Of a stretch of DNA of 11,179 nt, positions 1 through 6,978 are shown piece by piece (the first letter of the stretch is position 1; each line of letters begins with the position of its first letter). This DNA is from JBFKAV01 sp041621405 (GTDB lineage Bacteria > Pseudomonadota > Alphaproteobacteria > Rhodobacterales > Rhodobacteraceae). The notes beneath the pieces were generated by a model that searched no databases, was not told the DNA's origin, and was given only the letters and a program-made list of their open reading frames with translations. Position numbers and translations under genes: made by a program. Location: NCBI GenBank assembly GCA_041621405.1, contig JBFKAV010000120.1, forward strand, positions 1 to 11,179, given 5' to 3'.

Positions 1-30
1 CGCCGGATAAGCGGCCACGAGACTCGACGC

Positions 31-795
31 TCACACCTTCGGATCCGGGTTCTCCGTGTGCCCGTCCACCGCGATGATCTGGCCCGAGACGCGGCGCGCG
101 GCGTCCGAGGCGAGAAACACGGCCATCGCGGCCACGTCGCGCGCCTCGACGAAGCTGCGCATCGAGGTGCCCGAGGCGTAGCCCTCGTAAATCGCCTCAC
201 GGGTGGTGCCCTTGAGCTCAGCCTCCCTGGCCAGCACCCGCTCCATCCGCGGCCCCTCGACGGCGCCGGGGCAAATCGAGTTGGCGCGAATCCCGAAGGG
301 GCCGAGCTCCATCGCCACGGTCTTCATCAGCCCGTTCACCGCCCATTTCGCCGCCGCGTAGGGGGTCCGGTTCGGATGGCCGTAGATCCCCGAGGTCGAG
401 GAGGTGTAGATGATCGCCCCCGATCCCTGGCGCTTCATCACCGCCGCCACCGCACGGGTTGCGAAGAACGCGCCCTCGAGATTGACCGCGAGGCAGGCGC
501 GGAAGCCGTCGGTCGGCATCTCTTCCACCCGCGCGGTCGGCCCGGCGATGCCGGCATTGGCACAGAGCACGTCGATCCCGCCCCACCGCTCCGCGAGATC
601 GGCCACCAGTGCCGCAACGCCGGGCTCGTCGGTCACGTTGAGCTCCTCGAGCCGCCAGGACGACGGGCAGTCGGCCAGCGCGGCCGCGTCGGTGTCGGTC
701 ACGCAGACCCGGGCGCCGGCCTCGGCGAAGGCCTCGGCCATCGCCTTGCCGATGCCGCCGGCGCCGGCGGTGATCAGCACCCTTTGGCCCGGCAT
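31..795 (-). CDS. SDR family NAD(P)-dependent oxidoreductase
   Basis: A 254-residue classical short-chain dehydrogenase/reductase, the usual length for the family, expected to oxidise or reduce a hydroxyl/keto group in the cytoplasm. The Rossmann cofactor motif is TAGAGGIG (residues 9-16), the NAG structural motif is at 80-82, and the catalytic residues are Ser133, Tyr146 and Lys150 (YAAAK). Asp34 at the end of beta-strand 2 suggests NAD(H) rather than NADP(H). The C-terminus carries SGQIIAVDGHTE, where most family members have VDGG. The ATG at 795 is chosen because GGGGAGGT lies just upstream inside the end of the preceding gene, and only 2 bases separate the two genes; the open frame continues upstream but only as a shadow of that gene. 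It is the last complete gene of the minus-strand operon. By analogy with L-fuconate and L-rhamnonate pathways, where an SDR oxidises the 2-keto-3-deoxy acid made by an enolase-superfamily dehydratase, it may act after the enzyme at 6975-8129. The family call is firm; the substrate is unknown. Confidence 0.95.
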   Translation of the reverse strand: MPGQRVLITAGAGGIGKAMAEAFAEAGARVCVTDTDAAALADCPSSWRLEELNVTDEPGVAALVADLAERWGGIDVLCANAGIAGPTARVEEMPTDGFRACLAVNLEGAFFATRAVAAVMKRQGSGAIIYTSSTSGIYGHPNRTPYAAAKWAVNGLMKTVAMELGPFGIRANSICPGAVEGPRMERVLAREAELKGTTREAIYEGYASGTSMRSFVEARDVAAMAVFLASDAARRVSGQIIAVDGHTENPDPKV

Positions 796-797
796 GC

Positions 798-1808
798 TCA
801 GACCTCCCCGTCCGCGGCGAACCGCACCAGGACCGCGCCAATCCGGTCCGACCCGAGCGTCAGCTCGTGGGCCTCGGCCGCGGCCTCCGGCGGAAACTCG
901 GCCGCCACCGGGTGCTGCAGCGCCTCGTCCGAAAGCCAGCGCGCGAGGTCGGCCTCGCCCGCCGCCCGCGCCTCGGGCGGCAGCTTGTAGACCAGCACCG
1001 TTCGCAGGGTCTGGGCGGCGAACAGCATCGGGTAGAACGGCAGCGCCGGCTCCGGCACCGCCATCGAGCCATAGGCGGCGACGATGCCGTTGTCCTTCAG
1101 AACCTTGCGCGTGACCGCCAGGTTGCCGCCGAATTCGACCTCGACGATGCGGTCGACCCCCCTGCCCCCGGTCGCGGCGAGAATGCCGGCGGCGGGATCG
1201 CCCTCGCGGTAGTTCACCACCGCGTCGGCGCCCATCGCCCGTGCATGGGCCGCCTTCACCGGGCCGCTCACCGTCGCCACCACCCGCGCGCCGCCGAGCC
1301 TGGCCATCTGTACTGCGTAGGCGCCAACCGCCCCGGCACCGCCGGTCACCAGCAGATCGAGCCCCTCGACAGGGCCGTCGGCGAACAGGCAACGATGCGC
1401 GGTGAGCGCCGGGATGCCGAGGCAGGCGCCGGTCGCATAGGGCGCGGCGTCCGGTAGCGGCACCGCCTGGGCGGCGGGCAGCGCCACGTAGTCGGCGGCC
1501 GTGCCGTAGGCGCGGCCGAAGCCGGCGTTCCAGAGCCAAACCCGCTCTCCCACTCGCGCCGTGCTCACGCCCTCGCCCACCACGGCGATCCGTCCCGCGC
1601 CGTCGCTGTGCGGGATCACCAGCGGATGGGCGATCGGTCCCCGCGCCCCGGCGCGGCTCTTGGCGTCGGAGGGATTGGCGCCCGAGACCGCGATGCGAAC
1701 CAGCACCTCGCCCGGCCCCGGCTCGGGGCGCGGCAGCTCGCGCAGGTCGAGAACCTCGGCGGCCGACCCGATGCGGTCGTAGACCACAGCGCGCATCGTG
1801 TCAGGCAT
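798..1808 (-). CDS. Zinc-independent medium-chain oxidoreductase, zeta-crystallin/NADPH:quinone reductase type
   Basis: A 336-residue medium-chain dehydrogenase/reductase. An N-terminal GroES-like domain (about 6-120, with NPSDAKSRAG near 45-54) precedes a Rossmann domain with TGGAGAVG at 155-162. NYR at 199-201 resembles the NADP-binding tyrosine/arginine region of quinone reductases. I see no structural-zinc cysteine cluster and no catalytic zinc ligands, so it belongs to the quinone reductase/enoyl reductase branch rather than the zinc alcohol dehydrogenases. It probably reduces a quinone or an alpha,beta-unsaturated carbonyl with NADPH. The ATG at 1808 overlaps the 3' end of the ATPase gene by 8 bases, which suggests translational coupling; a second in-frame ATG at 1796 (MRAVVYD) matches the common N-terminus of the family but has no visible ribosome binding site. 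It is followed after 2 bases by the SDR gene. Its place in a substrate-uptake operon suggests a catabolic or detoxifying step on the imported compound, but the substrate cannot be read from sequence. Confidence 0.93.
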   Translation of the reverse strand: MPDTMRAVVYDRIGSAAEVLDLRELPRPEPGPGEVLVRIAVSGANPSDAKSRAGARGPIAHPLVIPHSDGAGRIAVVGEGVSTARVGERVWLWNAGFGRAYGTAADYVALPAAQAVPLPDAAPYATGACLGIPALTAHRCLFADGPVEGLDLLVTGGAGAVGAYAVQMARLGGARVVATVSGPVKAAHARAMGADAVVNYREGDPAAGILAATGGRGVDRIVEVEFGGNLAVTRKVLKDNGIVAAYGSMAVPEPALPFYPMLFAAQTLRTVLVYKLPPEARAAGEADLARWLSDEALQHPVAAEFPPEAAAEAHELTLGSDRIGAVLVRFAADGEV

Positions 1809-3432
1809 TCAGCCCCGCACGGCCCGCGGCGCGCTCCTTGAGGAGGCGGGTCAGCCAGTCGGGGTCCATTTCAGGGACCGAGGACAGAAGAAGCTCGGTG
1901 TAGGGATCGTGCGGCGGCTGGAACATCTCGTCCTTGGGGCCCTGTTCGACCACGCGTCCGTTCTGCATCACGACGACCTCGTCGGCGATCGCCTTCACGG
2001 TGGCGAGGTCGTGGGTGATGAACATGTAGGCGAGGTCGAATTCGTCCTGCACCTTCTCGAGAAGCCTCAGGATGCCCTCGGCGACGATCTGGTCGAGCGC
2101 CGAGGTGACCTCGTCGCAGATGATGAAACGCGGCTCGGCGGCCAGCGCCCGGGCGATGCCGATGCGCTGCTTCTGACCGCCGGAGAGCTCTGACGGCAGC
2201 CGGTCGATGAAGGCATCGGGCTCGAGCTCGATCAGGCGCAGGAGGTCGCGGATTCGCTCGGTCAGCGCCTTGCCGCGGAGCCCGAGATACATCTGCGCCG
2301 GGCGACCGATCAGCTCGCGCAGGCGCAGCTTGGGATTGAGCGCGGTATCGGCCATCTGGTAGATCATCTGCGCCTGGCGGAGCTGGTCGCGGGTGCGGCG
2401 GCGGTAGTCCGGCGGCAGCGCCTTGCCCTCGAAGAGGATCTCGCCCGAGACCGGCGGCAGCAGCCCGGTGATGACCCGCGCGACGGTCGACTTGCCCGAG
2501 CCGGATTCGCCCACCACCGCCACGGTGCGGCGCTTGTGGACTTCGAAGCTGACACCGTGCAGGACCATCGTGCTGCCGTAGCCGGCTGTGATGTCCTTCA
2601 CCGAGACAACCGGGGTGCCGGCGGCCGGCGGCTGCGCCGGGCGCGCCAGCTCGCGCACCGCCCAGAGGGTCTTGGTGTAGTCGTGCTGCGGTGCGGAGAG
2701 CATGGTGCGGGTGTCGGCCTCCTCGACCTCGTCGCCGCGGAGCAGCACCTTGATGCGGTCGGCCATCTGGGCCACGACGGCGAGGTCGTGGGTGATGTAG
2801 ATCGCGGCGGTGTCGAACTGGGCCACGATGTCGCGGATCGCCGCCAGCACCTCGATCTGAGTGGTCACGTCGAGCGCGGTCGTGGGTTCGTCGAAGATGA
2901 TGAGGTCGGGGCGGCAGGCCATCGCCATTGCCGTCATCGCCCGCTGCAGCTGGCCGCCCGAGACCTGGTGCGGATAGCGGAAGCCGATCTCCTCGGGGTG
3001 CGGAAGCTGCATCCGGCGATAAAGCTCCACTGCATCGGCCTCGGCCTTGTCGCGCGACATCACGTCGTGGACGACCGGGGTCTCGGCATACTGGTCGATC
3101 AGCCGGTGGGCCGGGTTGAAGCTGGCCGCCGCCGATTGCGCGACATAGGCGATGCGCTTGCCGCGCAGCGCACGGCGGTCGGATTCCGGGGCGGCCATCA
3201 GGTCGATCCCATCGAAATTGATCGAGCCGCCCGAGATCCGGCAGCCATCGCGGACAAACCCCATCGCGGCGAGACCGAGAGTGGACTTGCCGGCGCCGGA
3301 CTCGCCGATCAGGCCCAGCACCTCGCCCTTGTGCAGCGTGAGGTCCACGCCCTTGATGATCGGCAGCCAGTCGTCGCCCGAGCGGCCGTCGATGTGGATA
3401 TCCTTCATACTGAGCAGGACCGGCTTGGCCAT
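1801..3432 (-). CDS. Fused double-ATPase subunit of a Dpp/Opp-type ABC importer
   Basis: A 543-residue protein with two complete ABC nucleotide-binding domains in tandem, equivalent to DppD and DppF joined in one chain. The first domain has Walker A GESGAGKST (43-51), a Q-loop Gln99, signature VSGGQ (157-161), Walker B IIFDEP (178-183) and switch His215. The second has Walker A GESGSGKST (308-316), Gln359, signature LSGGQ (416-420), Walker B IICDEV (437-442) and His474. After each domain comes the HDYTK/HDPYTELL segment typical of oligopeptide transporter ATPases. Both sites look catalytically intact. It would energise import through the two permeases encoded just upstream. The ATG at 3432 sits 7 bases after AAGGAG, which lies inside the end of the permease gene, with only 4 bases between genes. 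The fused form is common in proteobacterial family-5 importers. The role is certain; the transported compound is not. Confidence 0.97.
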   Translation of the reverse strand: MAKPVLLSMKDIHIDGRSGDDWLPIIKGVDLTLHKGEVLGLIGESGAGKSTLGLAAMGFVRDGCRISGGSINFDGIDLMAAPESDRRALRGKRIAYVAQSAAASFNPAHRLIDQYAETPVVHDVMSRDKAEADAVELYRRMQLPHPEEIGFRYPHQVSGGQLQRAMTAMAMACRPDLIIFDEPTTALDVTTQIEVLAAIRDIVAQFDTAAIYITHDLAVVAQMADRIKVLLRGDEVEEADTRTMLSAPQHDYTKTLWAVRELARPAQPPAAGTPVVSVKDITAGYGSTMVLHGVSFEVHKRRTVAVVGESGSGKSTVARVITGLLPPVSGEILFEGKALPPDYRRRTRDQLRQAQMIYQMADTALNPKLRLRELIGRPAQMYLGLRGKALTERIRDLLRLIELEPDAFIDRLPSELSGGQKQRIGIARALAAEPRFIICDEVTSALDQIVAEGILRLLEKVQDEFDLAYMFITHDLATVKAIADEVVVMQNGRVVEQGPKDEMFQPPHDPYTELLLSSVPEMDPDWLTRLLKERAAGRAGLNA

Positions 3433-3436
3433 GGGG

Positions 3437-4360
3437 TTACTCCTTCAGGCCGCTGGCGCGGTGGAGCTGCCAGTCGACGACGAAGTTCACCGCCACCGTC
3501 AGAAGCGCGATGGCGCCGGCGGGCAGAAGCGGCGTGACGTCGCCGAAATTGATCAGCGTGGCGTTCTCGCGCACCATCGATCCCCAATCGGCGGTGGGCG
3601 GCTGGATCCCGAGGCCGAGGAACGAAAGCGCCGAGATCGCCAAAAACACGAAGCAGAAGCGCAGGCCGAACTCGGCCACGAGCGGCGCCAGCGCATTGGG
3701 CAGGATCTCGCGGCTGATGAGCCGCCAGACCCCCTCGCCCCTGAGCTTGGCGGCCTCAATGAAGTCCATCACCACGATGCCCTGCGCCACCGACCGCGCA
3801 AGCCGGAAGACCCGCGTCGCGTCGATCGTGGCGATGACCAGGATCAGCGTGGTGATCGAGGTGCCGAAGATCGTGAGCAGCAGGAGCGAGAAGATCAGCG
3901 CCGGGATCGCCATCAGCGCATCGACAAGGCGCGAGAGGACCTGGTCGATCCAGCCGCCCACGGTGGCCGCCCAGAGCCCGAGGACCGAGCCGACCACGAA
4001 GGCCAGCCCGGTGGTGGCAAACGCGATCCCCACCGTATTCCGGGCGCCATAGATCAGTCGGGTCAGCATGTCGCGCCCGAGGTTGTCGGTACCGAGGTAG
4101 TAGGGTGCCTCCCATGGCAGGTATTGCGCGCCGACGACCTGACGCTCGGGGAACGGCGCCAGGATCGGCGCCAGCACCGCGACGACGAAGTAGAGCAGGA
4201 TCACCAGCATTCCGAAGCTCGCCGTCACCGGTGCGCCGCGGAAACTGCGGCGCAACTCGCCGGAGGTGACGGCCACCAGGAGCGCGCGGAAAAGCCAGCC
4301 CGAGACCAGCGCCGCCGTGACCGCGATGACAATCCCGAGAAGGATCGATGTTGCTTGCAT
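3437..4360 (-). CDS. ABC transporter permease, DppC/OppC type
   Basis: A 307-residue inner-membrane permease. LGTDNLGRDML (89-99) is the hallmark of the DppC/OppC family. The cytoplasmic EAA coupling loop that docks on the ATPase runs from EAAKLRGEG (202-210) to about 229, and LSFLGLGIQPP with TADWG (245-260) is the usual C-terminal signature. It pairs with the DppB-like permease encoded upstream (9-base gap) to form the membrane channel. An oddity is the N-terminus: residues about 4-30 form a hydrophobic segment, followed by a short basic stretch (ELRRSFRG) and then the hydrophobic segment at about 47-67 that is normally the first membrane helix. This predicts one extra helix compared with classical DppC. 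The ATG at 4360 is preceded by GGTCGAGG, so the long form appears to be translated; a later start near the basic stretch has no ATG. It ends with TAA 4 bases before the ATPase gene. Confidence 0.96.
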   Translation of the reverse strand: MQATSILLGIVIAVTAALVSGWLFRALLVAVTSGELRRSFRGAPVTASFGMLVILLYFVVAVLAPILAPFPERQVVGAQYLPWEAPYYLGTDNLGRDMLTRLIYGARNTVGIAFATTGLAFVVGSVLGLWAATVGGWIDQVLSRLVDALMAIPALIFSLLLLTIFGTSITTLILVIATIDATRVFRLARSVAQGIVVMDFIEAAKLRGEGVWRLISREILPNALAPLVAEFGLRFCFVFLAISALSFLGLGIQPPTADWGSMVRENATLINFGDVTPLLPAGAIALLTVAVNFVVDWQLHRASGLKE

Positions 4361-4369
4361 CGCCTCGAC

Positions 4370-5323
4370 CTACCTTCGGTGCATGAGACGGGGATTGGAC
4401 AGGGTCGAGAGCACGTCGGCCAAGAGATTCAGAAGCACGTAGGCCGAGGCGAAGATCAGCGCCACGGCCTGCACCACCGCGATGTCGCGGTTCGACACCG
4501 CGTCGACCATCAGCTGGCCGAGACCGGGATAGACGAAGACCACCTCGACCACCACGACGCCGGTGATCAGGTAGGCGAGGTTGAGCGCGACCACGTTGAT
4601 GATCGGCGCCAGCGCATTCGGCACCGCGTGCCGCAGCACGATCCTGAGAGGCGAGAGGCCCTTGAGCCGCGCCATCTCGATGTAGGGCGAGGCCAGCAGG
4701 TTGATGATCGCCGCCCGCGTCATCCGCATCATGTGCGCGGTCACGACCAGGGTGAGCGTCAAGGCTGGCAGGAAGGCCATGTAGAGCATGTCGGGCGTCG
4801 TGGTGCGCGACGAGATCCGCACCATCGAGGGGAAGACCCCGCTCTGTGCCAGCCACACGATCAGGATGTAGGCGACGAAGAATTCCGGGAACGAGATCGA
4901 GGTCAGCGCCATGGCGTTCACCGCCCGGTCGAAGATCGAGTTGCGCCAGAGCGCGGCCAGGACGCCCAGCATCAGCGACAGCGGCACCGCCATCGCCGCG
5001 GCGTAGGCGGCCAGGAACAGCGTGTTGCCGAGCCGCGCCGCGATCAGGTCGGCGATCGGGCGCTTGTTGCCCATCGAGATCCCGAAATCGCCCTGCAGCG
5101 CGGCGGTTAGCCAGTTCCAGTAGCGCAGCGGCGCGGGGTCGTTCAGCCCGAGCTGCTCGCGCAGCGCGGCGAGCGTCTCGGGCGTGGCCGACTGGCCCAG
5201 AAGCTCCCGCGCCAAGTCGCCCGGCAGAAGCTCGGTGGCGCCGAAGATCACCACCGAGATCACGAACAGCGTCAGCAGGCCCAGAAGCAGCCGCTGCCCG
5301 ATCATCCGCCAGACGTGTGCCAT
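4370..5323 (-). CDS. ABC transporter permease, DppB/OppB type
   Basis: A 317-residue inner-membrane permease of the usual DppB length. The first helix (about 9-29) is followed by the family motif LLPGD (32-36), a periplasmic segment with LREQLGL (54-60) and GDFGIS (78-83), and then five further hydrophobic segments. The EAA coupling loop covers about 214-241 (YIEMARLKGLS to PNALAP). YPGLGQ (265-270) corresponds to the conserved FPGLG/YPGLG of family-5 importers. It forms the translocation pore with the DppC-type partner. The ATG at 5323 has GGGGAGGG 7 bases upstream, a strong ribosome binding site. It lies 92 bases after the binding-protein gene; that gap holds a GC-rich hairpin. The stop is TAG. 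Confidence 0.96.
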   Translation of the reverse strand: MAHVWRMIGQRLLLGLLTLFVISVVIFGATELLPGDLARELLGQSATPETLAALREQLGLNDPAPLRYWNWLTAALQGDFGISMGNKRPIADLIAARLGNTLFLAAYAAAMAVPLSLMLGVLAALWRNSIFDRAVNAMALTSISFPEFFVAYILIVWLAQSGVFPSMVRISSRTTTPDMLYMAFLPALTLTLVVTAHMMRMTRAAIINLLASPYIEMARLKGLSPLRIVLRHAVPNALAPIINVVALNLAYLITGVVVVEVVFVYPGLGQLMVDAVSNRDIAVVQAVALIFASAYVLLNLLADVLSTLSNPRLMHRR

Positions 5324-5375
5324 TGCGTCCCTCCCCGGAGGCGGCCCCTGTTCCCGGACATCTGCCTCGGTCGCT

Positions 5376-5399
5376 TGCCCCGGCCCGAGGGCCGGGGCA
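5376..5399 (-). terminator. GC-rich hairpin between binding-protein and permease genes
   Basis: A perfect 11-bp inverted repeat (arms 5376-5386 and 5389-5399) separated by only 2 bases, nearly all G/C. In the minus-strand transcript it lies about 16 bases after the stop of the binding-protein gene. No run of U follows, so it is unlikely to be a full intrinsic terminator. In ABC importer operons such stem-loops commonly protect the upstream binding-protein mRNA from 3' exonucleases or cause partial termination, giving more binding protein than permease. The structure is seen directly; that role is inferred. Confidence 0.6.
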
Positions 5400-5415
5400 C
5401 GCGGGTCTCATGCCG

Positions 5416-6978
5416 TCAGGCGATCCACCAACGCTCCGAGCAGCGGAAGCCGTCGAGATTCCAGTTGGCCGAGATCTTCTCGGGCGTGGCGATCCTGTCG
5501 GACACCGCCATGACGTAGTTGTTGTACATCGGGATCACGACCGAGCCCTCGTAGGACACGATGCGCTGCATCTCCTGGTACATTTCGCGGCGCTTGTCCT
5601 CGTCGACCTCGGAGCGCGCGGCGACGAGAAGCTCGTTGAACCGCTCGTGGTCCCAGAAGCTGTCGTTCCAGGCCGCGCCGCGGGCGTAGGCGGTCGTGAA
5701 CATCTGGTCCTCGACCGGACGGCCACCCCAGTAGCTGGCGCAGAACGGCTTCTGCATCCACACGTTGTCCCAGTAGCCGTCGTTGGGCGCCCGGTCGACC
5801 GTGATGGTGATGCCCGCGGCGGCGGCCTTCTCGGAGAACAGCACGGCGGCGTCGACGGCACCGGTGAAGGCGGCATCGGCCGCCGTCAGGGTGACTTCGA
5901 GCGTGTCAAGCCCGGCCTCCTTGAGGTAGAACTTCGCCTTGTCGGGATCGTAGCCCTTCGGCTCGAGGTCGGCGAAGAAGTAGCGGTTCGCCGGGCCGAT
6001 CGGGTTGTCGTTCGCGACCGAGCCGTGGCCGCCGAGGATCTTGTCGACCATCTCCTGCCGGTCGAGCGCGTATTTCAGCGCCAGCCGCACGTTGTTGTCG
6101 GAGAAGGGCGCGGCGCGGCTGTCCATCGGGAAGACGTAGTGCGCGTTGCCGGAGATCGACACGATGCGGTTGCCGCCGCGGGCTTCCAGCATGTCGATGG
6201 TGGCCACGTCGACCTGGTCGATCAGGTCGACCGCGCCGGTCATCAGCGCGTTCAGCCGCGCCGCCGGGTCGATGATCGACAGAAGCTCGACACCGTCGAA
6301 ATTGGCACGGTCCGATTTCCAGTAGTTCGGGTTCTTGGTCAGCGTCGCCTGCACGCCCGGCTCGAAGCTTTCCACCACGTAGCCGCCCACACCGTCGGTC
6401 GAGGTCGGATCGATCTTGCCGTCGGCCGAGGGCATGATCGGCAGGTGGTAGTCGGACATCAGGTAGGCGAAGTCGGCGTTCGCCGCGTTCAGCGTGACGA
6501 CGACGTTCTGGCCGTCGGCCTTGATGTCGACGACCGGGTCGAAGAACGGCTTGACTGCCGAGGTCGAATCTTCGCCCCGGTGGTGGTTGAGCGAGGCGAT
6601 CACGTCGTCCACCGTCATGTCTTTGCCGGAGTGGAAGGTCACGCCCTGGCGGATCTTGAAGACCCAGGTCACGCCGTCGGCCGTCTCCCAGCTTTCGGCC
6701 AGCTCGGGGGCGAGCTGGCTATCGGCGTCGACCTCGATGAGCTGGTTGTGGCGGGCGGCGGCGAAGGTCTGGGCGTAGAGGTTGTCCCAGAGGCCTGGAT
6801 CGTAGCCGTCGGTGGTCGAGCCATGGCCGATGCCGGCGCGGAACACGCCGCCGGGCTTCGGCTGGGCCGCCGCGCGGCGGGTGCCGGCGGGCAGGATCAG
6901 GGCCGCCGCGCCGAGCGCCGAGGCACCCTGCAGGACGCCGCGGCGGCTGAGGCCGGCCGGTGATTTGATCGTCGTCAT
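5416..6978 (-). CDS. Tat-exported family-5 solute-binding protein of the ABC importer
   Basis: A 520-residue periplasmic solute-binding protein of the DppA/OppA class (SBP_bac_5). The N-terminus is a Tat signal: SRRGVLQG (11-18), a hydrophobic stretch of Gly/Ala/Leu (about 19-31), and a probable cleavage site AAA-QP after Ala38, so it is probably exported folded. LAPELAESWE (89-98), followed by VTWVFKIRQGVTFHSGKD (103-120), is the typical family core. There is no lipobox cysteine, so it should be soluble in the periplasm. Family-5 proteins bind dipeptides, oligopeptides, nickel, opines, sugars or glycosides; this sequence alone does not settle which. The ATG at 6978 has GGGAGG upstream and overlaps the stop of the preceding enzyme gene by ATGA, implying translational coupling. 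It is followed by a hairpin and then the permease genes. The role as the binding component is firm; the ligand is unknown, though the linked enolase-superfamily enzyme hints at a carboxylate. Confidence 0.95.
   Translation of the reverse strand: MTTIKSPAGLSRRGVLQGASALGAAALILPAGTRRAAAQPKPGGVFRAGIGHGSTTDGYDPGLWDNLYAQTFAAARHNQLIEVDADSQLAPELAESWETADGVTWVFKIRQGVTFHSGKDMTVDDVIASLNHHRGEDSTSAVKPFFDPVVDIKADGQNVVVTLNAANADFAYLMSDYHLPIMPSADGKIDPTSTDGVGGYVVESFEPGVQATLTKNPNYWKSDRANFDGVELLSIIDPAARLNALMTGAVDLIDQVDVATIDMLEARGGNRIVSISGNAHYVFPMDSRAAPFSDNNVRLALKYALDRQEMVDKILGGHGSVANDNPIGPANRYFFADLEPKGYDPDKAKFYLKEAGLDTLEVTLTAADAAFTGAVDAAVLFSEKAAAAGITITVDRAPNDGYWDNVWMQKPFCASYWGGRPVEDQMFTTAYARGAAWNDSFWDHERFNELLVAARSEVDEDKRREMYQEMQRIVSYEGSVVIPMYNNYVMAVSDRIATPEKISANWNLDGFRCSERWWIA

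Noticed and set aside
1..30. A possible GTG start at position 18 (minus strand) for a further operon gene.
   Set aside because: Only six codons are visible, with no clear ribosome binding site and no recognisable sequence. No terminator hairpin is visible either, so the operon may continue, but no gene can be supported.
31..1539. Extension of the SDR frame upstream to 502 codons, as a possible fusion protein.
   Set aside because: The added part is an Arg/Gly-rich out-of-frame reading of the medium-chain reductase gene. The SDR has its own ribosome binding site and a family-typical start at 795.
3152..5110. A 652-codon open frame on the plus strand, very rich in Arg, Asp, His and Gln.
   Set aside because: It is antisense to the ATPase and both permeases and shows the composition expected when GC-rich membrane-protein genes are read backwards. 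No motif supports a real protein.
4846..6963. A 705-codon open frame on the plus strand.
   Set aside because: It lies antisense to the DppB permease and binding-protein genes, is rich in Arg, His, Gly and Val without any family motif, and has no ribosome binding site. It is a high-GC antisense shadow.
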